64,000 bases of DNA from Diphasiastrum complanatum (GCA_029204225.1 CM055100.1:33073645-33137644), one strand, 5' to 3'. Positions 11,391-22,837 are shown, counted from the stretch's first letter. Notes: generated by a model from the sequence alone, not told the origin. Program-made: numbers and translations.

Positions 11391-12570
11391 CTACTCACCA
11401 CAAAGGATCACACCGAACATAATCAAAGCACCGAGGCCTGATAATGACAGACAGTACATCTCGACCGAATCAAAGGAGTATTGTCTTAACGACAACATTG
11501 AGCAACAATTGATTAGAAGAAGGAAATAAGACTCGATAAAGAAAAATTGCATTCGATAAATGTTGCTATCGAGCTCTGTGAAAAGATCCATCTTCTAATG
11601 CATGACTACACCTATTGAATTTGAACAAAACTATTGTGACAATTGACACATTTGATTTTCACTTATCCAATTAGGTTACATGGTAATTGTTAGATTATTC
11701 TCCTATAATTATATAGTTAATCTACATCCATTCATTTATCTAGCTCTACAGTTTTATTCATTCTTTTACATAGTCTATAGAAATACACGGGAATTGAACA
11801 ATAGGTGGCTTCGACATTGGATTGTCGAAGGCTACTGGATCGATTTTTCAGTTTTTTATAAAGACAACTAATTTTCCTAACTGGGTAAGTGACAATGCAT
11901 TTTGGCTAAGTGCCAATTGTAATCTATGACCTAATTAGTTGCCCTAATTGGATGAGCCTAAACATTCTCATTAGTATAAATAGTTGATCATTTAACAATG
12001 ATTACGATGATTCTACTCTGAATATTGCTAGCAGTGCTTACTGCTTATTAGTGGAAGTGTATCACACAAAGTTATCTGTTACTCAGAGACAGTTTAGAGT
12101 ATGCGGATGCATCTGCTATTGTTTTGTACTCGAATCATCTGATTAGTACATGCTACTTACTGAATCAATCATACCTTCTCATTGCATTCAATATTATGTC
12201 AGATTGTATGTATGATTCTCTATAGTTAGTTGTATATGATAAATCTCTTATTGTTTAGATTGACTTGTCGAATGAGTCAAAAAGTCAAACCAAACTATCT
12301 AATGAGTCGAACTGTCAAATGCTTCGATACTGCAATATTCTATACATCACATGCATTCTGAAATTGTTTGTCTATAAAATCACTTTCTAGTTCTAATGAT
12401 CTCAAAGTTAGCCACTAGAAGATTCGAACATCATGATTGTCAAGACAACTTTGTTCGAATTTGATAGGCGTAGTCATACATGAGAAGAAGGATCTTTCCG
12501 TAGAGCCCGATAGTGCATCTATTGAATGCAACTTCACTACTATCTATTCCTCTTTTATTCTTCCAACAAT
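11391..12570. repeat. Inverted pair of LTR-like sequences
   Basis: The segment 11391-11650 (minus sense) and the segment 12415-12570 (plus sense) are imperfect reverse complements. Both contain versions of the block GATAGGCGTAGTCATG and a neighbouring TCGAA-rich stretch. The same block occurs in minus orientation at 14433, 29016 and 55976. This suggests two LTRs, or pieces of them, from one family in opposite orientation around about 0.8 kb of AT-rich DNA. Confidence 0.55.
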
Positions 12571-12799
12571 AATACCCGTTAAAATTGATTAGAGTAGGTA
12601 GTTAGCTTCAAGATAGGTGGTAACATGTTCTGTTAATATTCGATAGTTCAACTCCCTTTAACAGTTGTCGTTGTCATTTCATTATCGATGTGGAATATGA
12701 CTGTTAACCAAACTTGTGTGATTCTGCAGAGTATGAGATAATGCGAGTAAAACTATAAAAATTGGATAACTGAATGGATGTAGATTAATAATAGAATTA

Positions 12800-13830
12800 T
12801 AGATAACAATTCAACATTTATTACTCCCTATTCACCTCAGTCCAATGGACTTGTTGAGACAAAAAATCGAGCCTCAGTTGAATCGGCTAAGTGTATGCTT
12901 ACTCACACATCACTACCTAAATAATTTTGGGCTAAAACTGTATCCACTATAGCTTATATTCCTAATAGATGTTCGACTAAAGGTCTCTCAAGAAAAACAC
13001 CTTATGAAGTTTGGATAGGCTCCAAACCATCATTAAAGGACCTCAAAGTGTTCAGAACTATTTGTTATGCGTAGATTCTGAAAGAGACTAGAAAGAAGCT
13101 AGACTCCCACAACATCAAATCTATCTTTATTGGCTATGCTTCTTCCAATAAAGCTTATAAGTTGTATGATCCTATTACTTCAAAAATATCTTTAAGTAGA
13201 GATGTCATATTTATTGAGGATCAATTTACTGATCTGAAGGGCAAGAGTAAGATTCTAGAGGAATTACAAACTGCTCCTACTATTGACATGACAGTTAGGG
13301 TCTCAAGGTTGAATGCATCAATAGATAAACCACTTATCAATAGTAAATCCAAAAAAGATGTTGTAACGAAAGAGCAACAAGACCAAAGACATGATTATCA
13401 GCCTACGCTACCTCCCAAAAATTTCTTTGACAATTTTTCAGATTTTGATATGGCTGAGCCACCTAACATATTGCAAGATAGTCAAGTCATTAATGTTCTA
13501 CCTATTGTTACCAAACTTGAGTCTTTGACTCAACCCATGTGGCAATTATGGGCAACAGTCCAAGAGAATCATGAGAAGCATCTTAATAGTTTTTATAGAT
13601 CATGTTCTATTAATATAATTACTGATGAAGGCCACATAATGTTGTTGTTTAGTGATACTCTATGTGGAGGTGCCAATAATTGGTACTATCACCTTGAACC
13701 ACTTTCTAATAACAATATGAATGTTTTTATTGACAAAATTTTGAGTGAATTACAAATGCCCAAGTGGTGTGACCATCTAATTTACTCTCTGATTAGTAGT
13801 TGTCAAGAAGAGTATGAAATAGTAAAGTAG
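12800..13830 (+). pseudogene. Chimeric ORF: copia integrase C-terminus joined to gag-like sequence
   Basis: From 12815 the sequence reads as copia integrase (ITPYSPQSNGLVETKNR with the catalytic Glu), with TAA at 12921 and TAG at 13072. It then continues through SIFIGYASSNKAYKLYDP into a clean 222-codon frame (13162-13830). The first 50 or so residues of that frame are the integrase tail (SLSRDVIF). The last 90 include GGANNWYYHLEPLSNNNMN, which looks like retrotransposon gag (the helix with a conserved Trp), not copia RT. The open frame therefore spans parts of two elements joined in phase. Expression is unproven. Confidence 0.65.
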
Positions 13831-13882
13831 TATACTTGGTTAGTAAGAGAATTGATTAAGCAGTTCAAAACTATGTTGAATT

Positions 13883-13945
13883 CACACGTGTGGGACGCCC
13901 TACACATGTATTTTTTATCTCTTAAGCACAATAACACCATAGTTG
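13883..13945 (-). repeat. LTR end fragment of copia family F
   Basis: The reverse complement of this stretch matches 4072-4130 (TTATTGTGCTTAAGAGAT..., then a CACACGTG motif), that is, the last ~60 bp of the family F LTR. Confidence 0.6.
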
Positions 13946-14067
13946 AGCGAGACCCTTGGTAGAAACAACGATATCGAAATACTATTTGTTACGCTCTTGC
14001 TAGAATGATGTCTTGATAGAAACAAGACTGATAATCCACAGTAGAAATGTAGATTACTGAACTGCCC

Positions 14068-14079
14068 GCTCAGATACCA
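14068..14079 (-). promoter_or_regulatory. tRNA-Met-type primer binding site on the minus strand
   Basis: The minus strand reads TGGTATCTGAGC directly beside an LTR whose end (TG on the plus strand) is at 14080. This is a common copia primer-site variant. Confidence 0.75.
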
Positions 14080-15020
14080 TGTTGGAAATCGAGAGGTTTG
14101 GATGATATCGGATTAGTAGAGGACTGATAGAAATAGAACTCTGATATTAGATTGTGATGACCGGCAGCGGAAGCTTGAGCGCGGGTGTGTGTTGAATTGG
14201 AAGCACCACAGTTAGCAGCAAAAATGTTCAAGATGAATGAATTAGATAAAGTGCAAATGAATAGTACAATAGTGATGTTGGAGAGAGAGAGGGAGAGAAA
14301 CAAGAGTTGAGAAAGGTGTCATATGTTAGAAATGAAAATTAGCTGAAAGGGGCAAGACAAACACAAACGAGAAACAAACTCGAATAGAAAGTATTCATGC
14401 GCAGCGGAATGAGCTATACAACTTTCTCCGTAAGCATGACTACGCCTATCAGAATGAATAGAACTTTAGTGATGGAGATCATGGTCATTCTGGATTACGC
14501 AGCCAAACATAGTAAATGAAGCGCTAGAAGAATAATTTGTCGCGAATAACTAGACAAATTATGTGTCGCGAATGATTCGCAAAGAGCTAGACAGTGCTCG
14601 ACTGAGAATTAGTCGCGAAACATTCGTGAAAGACGAGACTAAATGTTAGTCATCTATTACCAAAAAGAGCAACTAGAAAGATCAGACAAAATGAATAATA
14701 AGCATAGCAATATTAACACAGATCTGAATGCAGAACAAAGAACTGTATCAGATTAAGTATATCAAGTATACATGTCAATAAAGTAGTAGAGCACAAGACA
14801 TTAGCGGACAAAACCACGTGCCCTACGAAGCTTATTCAATCTGTAAAGGAATGAAACCTTATATCTGATGATAAAGAATAAATGCACAAGGCATCTACTT
14901 CGTCTATCTAGCTGATCAGCTTCTGATGCTAATTTACATATACTCTCATCTGCTCATCTTTCGTCAGGACTCAATCGTCCAATACTCGACCTCTTGATCA
15001 TGATCTCTGATTCTCTCTCT
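14080..15020 (-). repeat. 5' LTR of a minus-strand copia element, left end uncertain
   Basis: It begins at 14080 next to the primer site. It contains the recurrent CATGACTACGCCTATCA block (14433) and GATTACGCAGCCAAACA (14494), both shared with the repeats at 28.9 and 55.9 kb. An AT run at 15011-15027 may be the TATA region. Only a short, unrelated internal stretch lies below 14080, so this is a truncated element. Confidence 0.55.
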
Positions 15021-15528
15021 ATATATATATACATAATGCTACAGGTGTGCAAATGAAGAAAGTACAAGGTGGATGTGTTGTCTGTGAGATTGTGGGTGGC
15101 TGCAATCGTTGTCCAGTCTGTTAGCGCAGCTGCATGGGGCGAGCGTGAAGAGGGTGTGACATCAGCCTTCGTTTTTCATCATTTTATCGTTTGTGAGAAT
15201 TTGCATGTTAATATGCAGACTGCGCGACAATGCGAGTAAATATGCAGCATGAATGGAGGCAGATTAAAGACACATTAATGCTTTGAGAATGTATATGTGG
15301 TTGCAATTTGCTTGTTCATGTTAGGTCTCTGGTCATGTCTATTTCTTTACTGATAATCTACTTACAAAAATTTCAATGGCTTCTTTGAACACGTCAAAAA
15401 AAAAAGAAACCAAGGAGAATCTGAGCTGATTCGTCAAAACAACGAATTCTATCTGAGATGATGTGAAAACATTTTGTCTGAAACTAATGACTTTGTGAAA
15501 ATCTATAACGACTAGGCTACCACATAAC

Positions 15529-15548
15529 TTGGAACCATTGTTGGGGAG
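15529..15548 (+). promoter_or_regulatory. Degenerate gypsy-type primer binding site
   Basis: TTGGAACCATTGTTGGGGAG resembles the TTGGCGCCGTTGCCGGGGAG site common in plant Tat/Athila-type gypsy elements. It lies about 300 bp before gag, where a primer site would be expected. Confidence 0.55.
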
Positions 15549-15839
15549 ACAAATCTTTGTCTTTTTATGATTTTTAAGTGTACTAAGTCCGCTGAATCTT
15601 ATTCATGTAATGTATTCCACGAGATCAGTCGCGCACAACTATTGAGCAGAAACGTTTAGAACAAGCACAATGATTAGAAGCTTATAAAAAGACACGCAAT
15701 TTGTATTTCCAGAATCTGCAAAATTTACCAATAAAAGCTAGATTAAGTCTTAAAGCGTTTGATAACCTTTACAATACTTCCATAGCACTTGTAAATACAT
15801 TTGAACGAGACTTGCTAATTCATCGAATCCATCTAAATT

Positions 15840-17000
15840 TTCATCTTCAAAACACAGCTCTGATACTAGTTCTGAATCCGAGTCCCCGACCAAGGCCATG
15901 ATCCACCATCAGAGCCAAAATCTGAACAAGAGCATGAATCATCTTCAAAATTTACATCTACACCATCTGAACATAGTTCCGAGTCATCCGATCCACCGGA
16001 TCCACCACCTAATCCACCACCTGATAATATGGCAAACCCAATGCCACCCACATCTACCAAAATCAGATATGACTTCTTTAAAGGGTCATCATTTGATGAT
16101 GCGGACAGCTATTTATCACAGTTTGAGTCAATTACTATAGCCAATAAAAAAAATAACTGACGAGGATAAAGTTAGAATCCTACCAGGTCTTCTGTGCAAG
16201 CAGGCAAGAATCTAGTATAGCCAGTTGATGCTGGAAATGGTTGGAATGCTTTAAAGGCAACGTTTCTTAAACAGTTAGGGAGATAGGCTATTCTACAAGA
16301 CTGTTAGCATGGATTAGTTCAGTAGAGAAAAAGCCAAAGGAGTCGCTTAGAAAATACACTCGAAGAGTTAAGAATTTTATAGGGAAGCTAGGAGCACAGT
16401 ATCTTGTCCCCATGCAAAATGAATGGTTCTTGGGTGGATTACCCAAAAAAATAGATAGGTACTATCGTTAGGGATTGATGAATTCATTAGAGTATGTCAT
16501 AGCATCCGCAGAGAATTATGAGACTTCTAAAATTTATAGAAGAAGAAGAAATGATAGAAAGAGTACTAATAAGAAACATAAACATAAATGAATAGAAGAA
16601 TCTAACTCGTCTACGGAGTCTGACTCAGATAGGAGATGAAAGATGGAAAAGTAAAAAAAGACAGATCCACTAAGAAAAAGTGTAGAGCTTTTAGCGAAAG
16701 AAATGGGGGACTTAAAGTACAGATGTCTGACGTTAAAGCTAAGAGGAAAAAAGCAAAATCAAATGCTAACATTTGGTGTACAGCCTGTGGTAAAGAGGGG
16801 CATTCTAAAATGAATTGTCATAGCTTACAAACCAGCTATGTGAAGGAAGAATTATTCCTCTGTCTAGTTGATAATCACGAGAAGCTACTCCTTCTAACCA
16901 AAAGAATTTTACATCTAAACCATGCAATAGCCAACAATATACTATTTTGCGTACAGGAGGGACAAGAGATTTCACTCCACCACCAAGAGTAAAGGGTTCA
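15840..17000 (+). pseudogene. Gypsy gag with first CCHC knuckle, broken
   Basis: Gag is the nucleocapsid precursor. An acidic Ser/Glu/Pro-rich leader (15860-16040) is followed by STKIRYDFFKGSSFDDADSY, the conserved start of the structured domain. A degraded helical region with several stops (16150-16620) comes next, then a Lys-rich linker. The frame at 16636-16992 carries CTACGKEGHSKMNC (CX2CX4HX4C) at about residues 49-62. At least four stops or frame changes occur before the knuckle. Confidence 0.8.
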
Positions 17001-17438
17001 TGCTATAATTGCGGAGCCCCTGGTCACTATTCGCCTGATTGTCCCGAGCCTAGGAGGTTAGTAGGATATGTGCCACTTTGTGCTAATTGCAAAGGCGAAG
17101 GACATGTCACTGCCGAATGTCCTCAGCCACAACAGCCACGATCTAAACTGCGGTCTGTTAATATGCCTAGAGAAGATGAGCCATGGCCATCTAAGTCTAA
17201 CGCTGACATGGTAGTCCAAAGGATAGAAGTAGAGTCAAAGACCATAGAAAATCAAGACCAAGATTGGCCTAAATTAGTCTTAGATTTTTTTATAAAGTCA
17301 CAACTAGAAGTAGGAAGAATACGTCAACTCTTAGAAATAAAAAGAAAACTAAGAAGGATAAAAATGCCAATACTACAAAAAGTGCGAAAAACGCAACAAC
17401 CAAAACACAACAATCCACAGAAATTCCTAACAACCTAG
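16947..17438 (+). pseudogene. Gag C-terminus with two more zinc knuckles
   Basis: This 163-residue open frame overlaps the previous one. It carries two CCHC knuckles in a row: CYNCGAPGHYSPDC and CANCKGEGHVTAEC, at about residues 19-32 and 46-59. A linker and a Lys/Arg-rich tail follow. Counting the knuckle at 16779-16820, the gag would have had three, more than the one or two usual in plant elements. The frame change between knuckles 1 and 2 breaks the original ORF. Confidence 0.75.
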
Positions 17439-17726
17439 ACTTTGATAGATCTAATAAAAAATACTATGAACTAGATATCAGTTTAGAGGCTAAGAAACTC
17501 CTAGACAAAGAACAAAGAAAGTTAAAAAAGCAACGTTCTCAGATCCAATAATAAGTAATGAGATACCTAGAGACCCTTCCCCACTTGCACATCGTTCCTA
17601 TGACATAGTGAAAGATTTTGCTTCTAGAATGCCCAATATAACTTTCAAACAATTATTAGAGGATAATCAATACTATAAGAAAGAGATAAAAAATTCTTGC
17701 AAAAGAAAAAGAAAAGAAAAGCTAAG

Positions 17727-18122
17727 TTGCCATTAGTCGATGTAGGACTGATAAACCATGGTGATGAAGGCCCACCTGAAATCTAGGTGATAATTAATGG
17801 CTGCATTTTAGATAATGTACCCATAGATTCCGGATCCAGTGTAAATATAATGACTGAAAAAACAGCGTATGAGTTAGGCATTTATCATAGAATAGCGCCT
17901 ACACTTAGACATCTAAGATTAGCAGATGCAACAAGGAGAACTCCAATAGGGGAGTTGTCTTAGGTCACAGTTTACATTGGTGATCATAAGTTTCTGATGG
18001 ACTTCATTATATTTTAAACCACTAGGGAATCATCTTCCAAAGTCTTATTAGGGAGACCATGGCTATATCAAGTCGATGTTATTACCCACTGGAGGAAGAA
18101 GGAGATTACCTTCCGAGACCAG
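17727..18122 (+). pseudogene. First retropepsin domain of the gypsy element
   Basis: The frame reads a beta-rich lead-in, then IDSGSSVNIM with the catalytic Asp codon at 17826, a flap region (LRLADATRRTPIGEL) and the closing LLGRPWLYQVDV. These are the start and end blocks of a plant gypsy aspartic protease of about 110 residues. In-frame stops occur at about 17786, 17961 and 18016. The catalytic triad itself (DSG) is intact. Confidence 0.8.
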
Positions 18123-18289
18123 ATGGCGACATCAGAAGGAAAGAGCCATAAACAAATTACCGTATCCTGGGAGAAGAATAAATATGAAGGCGAGACGCCT
18201 ACATCTTCCTCGAGTTATACTTCAGATGATGAAGGAGTTCATTCTGTAAGGACTGAGAAAGGGGAGAGGTTTGTTAAATTATACATACC

Positions 18290-18690
18290 TGCATATAGCA
18301 ATAAAGTAGAATATGTAGATAGAGGAGACTGTGGAGTTCCCGAGATAAGAACCATTATAGGAGGCCATACTATCAATAGAATATTAGTATACTCAGGATC
18401 TAGCATCAACTTAATGATTGAGAAAATGGTTAAGGAGTTAGGATTAGAAGACCAGATCTAGCCTAATATTCATCATGAAAGTCATTTAGCAGATGCACAC
18501 CAGTAGGAGAGTTAAGGGGTGTCAATGTAATTATAGAGACAAAGACTTTGTCATGAATTTCTCTGTCATAAACCCATTAGATAGGCCACCATATCAGTAT
18601 TATTTGGAAGACCATGGTTGTACCAAGCAGATGCTATTATAAATTGGTCCACCAAACAAATATTCTTTCCAGGCATTCTCACAGCCAGTC
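18290..18690 (+). pseudogene. Second retropepsin-like domain, active Asp changed to Tyr
   Basis: A second copy of the same fold follows about 170 bp later. It has GVPEIRTIIGG (compare PPEI...IING in the first), then YSGSSINLM where the catalytic Asp codon has become TAC (18390-18392), a degraded flap (HLADAH...PVGELRGV) and a closing LFGRPWLYQADAIINW block. The order and the three matching blocks show a duplication. The linker between the copies is Ser/Thr/Glu-rich. At least two frame changes occur inside it. Confidence 0.75.
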
Positions 18691-18959
18691 CATTAGGAGG
18701 TCACCTTATGAGATAGGGTGAGGAGATAGCAAAACCTACATAATCCTTAGTCAATTTCATAGAATGTTATGAAATAGACGAGGAAGAGAAAAGTGAGTTT
18801 CCAACATTCGAGTCAAGGGAAGTTCTGGGTGGAACCAGAGCAAGCCTGACTGAGGGAATGGTAGATAAGACTGATTATGTAGAAATAGAAATTAGCAAAG
18901 GTAAAATTAGGAATTTGTATAGTTAAACCAAAAATGGGAAGAATAAATAATACTCCTTC

Positions 18960-19720
18960 AAAAGTATCAAAATGTATTTGCTTGGTCAATATAAGTTTTG
19001 ACTGGTATACCGGTTAAATGGGGAGAGCATAGAATAGACTTGATCCAGAGAGCCGTACCAGTTAGGCAAAGACAATACAAGCTAAATCCAAAGGATTTAT
19101 TATTAGTGAAAGATGATTTAGATAAATGCATAAGAGGAGGTATCATATATCCTGTTCTAAGTAGTGAATGGGTATCACCTATTGTGATAGTTCCCAAGAA
19201 GAAGACAGGTAAAATAAGCGTTTCTCAAGATTTTAGAAATTTAAATGTTGCCACATCAAAAGACTATCATCCATTACCATATACAGACATGATCCTAGAC
19301 CGAGTAGCTGGACGGGAAAGATACATTTTTTTAGATGGTTTTTCTGGTTACAATCAAGTCTTCATTAAGGAAGAAGATAGATCAAAAACAATTTTTACCA
19401 CTGATTGGGAGATATACGCTTACACACGTATGCCCTTCGGTCTGTGTAATGCGCCTGCTACATTTCAGTGCATGATGACAAACATCTTTTAAAATTTTTT
19501 GAGGAAATTCTTAGAAATCTTTATGGATTTTGTGTTTACTCATCCACTAAAGATCATTTAGATGCATTAGAAAGACTTTAAGACGATGTCAAGAGACATC
19601 TTTAAAATTGCATCCATCAAAATGCTATTTTGGCATGAGGGAAGGCATTTTGTTAGGTCACAAAATTTTGAAGGATGGCATTCAAGCTGAATATCACTGG
19701 TCACAAGATCACCAAGACGC
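18960..19720 (+). pseudogene. Gypsy reverse transcriptase, catalytic motif damaged
   Basis: A 164-codon open frame (18998-19492) covers the fingers and palm: HRIDL, SPIVIVPKKKTGKISVSQDFRNLN, the DGFSGYNQ block with the first catalytic Asp, and MPFGLCNAPATFQ. A stop follows, and then the sequence reads FMDFCVYSS near 19520-19545. Plant gypsy elements normally have FMDDF, so one Asp codon is lost. The thumb is partly deleted near 19685, where the sequence jumps from the GHKI block to the RNase H lead-in. Confidence 0.85.
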
Positions 19721-20215
19721 TTTTGAAAAATTAAAGTAGTCCTTAGCATAAGCAATTGGAGTTAGACCTCCAGATTGGACTAAGAAATTTCATATATACG
19801 TAGACACTTCATCGTTTGCAAGTGGTGTAGTGCTTAGCCAAAAGGATGATCAAAAAATTGATTATCCAATTTATTATGCTGTAGACAACTAGCAACATCC
19901 AAAAGAAACTATTTCGCTACAAAGCGGGAGGCATTAGACATGATCTACTCAGTGAAAAATTTAGGCATTATCTACTAGGATACCCTTTTGTTTTTCATGT
20001 AGACCATTATGCATTGAAGCATCTAGTAAATAAACCTGACCTTTCAGGAAGGATAGCTAAATGAGTTCAATTATTAGATGAATTTGATTATCAAGTAGAG
20101 TTAAGAAGGGGGAAGGACGACCAAAATGCTGACTATATTTTACGGCCTAAAACTAAAAATCAATTTGAACCAATATCAGATGAATTCCTAGATGAGCACA
20201 TAATGTGCATTCAAG
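19690..20215 (+). pseudogene. Gypsy RNase H, broken
   Basis: The sequence reads HWSQDHQDAFEKLK, then FHIYVDTSSFASGVVLSQ (first catalytic Asp region, normally DASxxGxGxVL), a damaged central part, and FVFHVDHYALKHLVNKPDLSGRIAK ending in the DYQVELRRGKDDQNAD block. Stops occur at about 19737, 19891 and 20062, and there is a frame change near 19910. This is the standard RNase H of gypsy pol between RT and integrase. Confidence 0.8.
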
Positions 20216-20399
20216 CGGAATAATCTATTTATGAATACATTATTAATTTCTTATAGGATCAAATTTATCCCGATAATTTCAATAGACATAAGAAGACAGT
20301 TTTTCTTGCAAAAGTAGGACCCTATACAATTATAGATAAGGTACTATATAAATTAGATGATGATAACCTGTGTCGTTGTTAGAATCCACCGAAATCACT

Positions 20400-21170
20400 A
20401 CCGTAATAAGAGCACTACATGAAAAAGATTCGGAGGGCCATTATGCGCTTAAAAATACTGTCAGAAAAATTCTAAATGCTAAGTATTGGTGGCCTACACT
20501 TTATAGAGATGTTAAACTTTTCATTCAAAAATGTGATCCATGTTAGAGGATGGGAAAACCCAGCTTCGCGACACATTGGCCACTTACACCAATCATTCCC
20601 TTAGCACCGTTCAAGAAATGGAAAATAGATTTTGTAGGGCCTGTCAAGCCAACCACGCGTAAAACCCACCGTCGTTACATTCTCGTTGCAACGGACTATG
20701 CTACCAAGATGGAAGAGGCCGAAGCTACAGTTAAAAACGATGCCAAAATAGTGACAAAGTTTTTGTTTCAAAACATTATTACTCACTATGGATGTCCCTT
20801 AGAACTTGTAAGTGATAGGGGAACCCATTTTCTTAATCAAACCATTGAAGCTATGTTATACTATTTTTCCATCACACATTGTCAAACCAACTCCGTATAA
20901 TCCTAAAGCAAATGGACTTATTGAGCGAGCTAATGAAATCTTGTGTAAACTTTTGAGCAAAGTGACAGAAACACATTCTTCCGATTGGGATCAGAAGTTA
21001 CCATCAGTTTTATGGGCATATCAAACTACCGAGAAAATTACAACTAGGAAGACTCCATATTACCTTGTATATGGAATTCACCCGATATTACCGATAGAAT
21101 TTGAAATTCCAACCTTCCGCATTGATAATGAGGAACAAATGGATGAAAATGATAGCCTCCAAGAGTGAAT
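20400..21170 (+). pseudogene. Gypsy integrase, all three catalytic acids present but frame broken
   Basis: The HHCC zinc region reads ALHEKDSEGHYALKNT and CDPC, followed by a TAG. The core (frame 20550-20900) has WKIDFVGP with the first Asp (20628-20630) and SDRGTHF with the second (20814-20816). After a one-base frame change near 20870, the frame 20812-21168 has NPKANGLIERANEIL with the Glu (20933-20935) and then the LPSVLWAYQTTEKITT block. The C-terminal part to about 21530 is recognisable only as scraps. Confidence 0.85.
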
Positions 21171-21574
21171 GATTGCTCTAAAGGAGTTGGAGGAGGACCG
21201 TTGGTTAGCATTAATAGAAACTCAACAGGTCCAAAATAAAAGAAAAGATAATTTTGATCAATCAATCAAAAGATCAAAATTAAACATGGAGACACACATG
21301 TTGTTTCTAGGGAAACACAAGATGGATGGGACCTTATAAGGTCATTGAAGTCTTTAACAATGGATCGTTATAGTTAGCAGATCTCGAAGGACACTTACTT
21401 GATACCTGAGTAAATGCTTCTTGGTTTCCAAGGGGAGGCTCGAACTTGAGACCAAAGAGAATTTGGATGTCAAGATAACCAATTCAGCCAACACCCTTGA
21501 GTATACCTGAGTAAATGGATCAAGAGTGAAGCGATACTATGACTAATTTCTGATCAGAATAGCAAGATAGGCTT

Positions 21575-22837
21575 CGTGACGGTGGCATTGTTTTCACTAA
21601 CCTTTGTGGAAATTTAAGATCAAGCATTGATGAGATGCTGTTGGATCAAGAACATATGTTTGAGAGGGATTATTTCCAGAGGTTCAAGTCTAAAGATATT
21701 CATATCTTTGATATCTTTGTTGATCAAGAGAAAGATAAGCAAGTGGAAGTGACTCATTTTGCGTTACTCACACATTTTGGAGAATCTTTTTGTGTAGATG
21801 ATGCTATGCAAGTGGATATTGATTCTCATGGTTTTCATTATGGAAAATCAACTAATGGATCTGGAAAAGATGTCTTAGTCAATGGCTTTCATGGTCAAGT
21901 GGAAGATCAAGAGGTTGGTCTCAGAGGGCTTAAACAACACAAAAGGGAAAGTGGAATTTGGAGCTAATCAAGAGCATCAAAAGGAGGGTCAATTGGCAAA
22001 GATGTTATGGATTTGTTTTTGTAGGTGTTTGAAGACTCAAGTAAGGTAAAAGGAGCAACAAGGAAGTGTCGTTCAAGTTTACTTTAATTCTTCTATCTCA
22101 TGTTTGAGCAATTTTGTGTGGATGTGTGCAAATTGTCAAGATATGGTAAAACTAGCTACATTGGTTTGCATCATTTTGATGTGGGAGTTGTACTAGAATT
22201 CTTGGCTCATTTTTCTGATGGTAATGAAGCTTTGGAGGTTCATTATGTCAATCATCCATGGCTAAGTTCTCAAGTGTTGAGCTACTTGGTGCCAATACTT
22301 GGAGATTGTCAATTTTTGGTGAATTCATGGTCATTTTCTTGTGTCAAGTAGATCTTGAAGAAAGACTAGTGCTACCACTTAGTTATATGGAGTTATGTGG
22401 TGCTGTACTAGCATCAATGATTTACTCACTTACTCATGTATTTCTAAGGTTTGATGGTTTCTTGATGGAGGCTCATTCATGGAGTTTTATGGTGGAGACA
22501 TATCAAGAAAGGACAAGTTGGAGGAGACAAGCAAGCAAGTGGTCATCACTCACATTATTGTTTAGTTGTTGTTATTTTCCAAAGATTTCAAAGTTTTAAG
22601 CATGGAGAAATCATTTCATTTACATTCTATTTGGTTCTTCATGTTCTAGTTATATCTTGATGTGTAAAATTGATGTAAGAAATAGTGAAGCATCCAATTT
22701 GGACACTATTCTCTATATCAATTATGGAAATTACTTTAGAACATTAGAAAGGAGGTCTATACTTAGGATGGAGATCATTCTAAAGTTGCATCAAAGTTCT
22801 ATGGTCAAAACTATGCCAAAACTAGTTGAAGAGGGAG
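21575..22837 (+). mobile_element. Family D element, internal region, plus-strand copy
   Basis: The block around 21580 (CTAACCTTTGTGGAAATTT) and the following frames are homologous to the minus-strand copy at 32.35-33.2 kb. The frame 21635-21967 reads HMFERDYFQRF, KQVEVTHFALLTHFG and so on; 22100-22350 ends with WLSSQVLSYLVPILGDCQFLVNSW. I recognise no gag or pol domain. It ends at a polypurine tract (GAAGAGGGAG) just before the LTR at 22838. The left side abuts the gypsy element, so the 5' part is missing. Confidence 0.65.
21635..22350 (+). pseudogene. Unknown ORF of family D, plus-strand copy
   Basis: Two frames (21635-21967, 22100-22351) correspond to one continuous 235-residue frame in the minus-strand copy (33151-32444), so this copy is broken by a stop near 21966 and another near 22085. 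The product is unknown. It is acidic in the first half (HIFDIFVDQEKDKQ) and hydrophobic/aromatic toward the end. No zinc knuckle, DSG, YxDD or DDE motif is visible. That two copies keep the same frame suggests it was once translated. Confidence 0.5.

Larger units (their letters stand above)
15529..21540 (+). mobile_element. Ty3/gypsy retrotransposon, full domain order but inactivated
   Basis: Gag, two protease-like domains, RT, RNase H and integrase follow in the gypsy order on one strand over about 6 kb. A degenerate primer site precedes gag. Numerous stops, frame changes and a deletion in the RT thumb make it non-functional. The right end runs to an integrase tail motif (NGSRVKRYYD) near 21520 and then abuts the family D element; no 3' LTR is visible. 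Confidence 0.85.
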
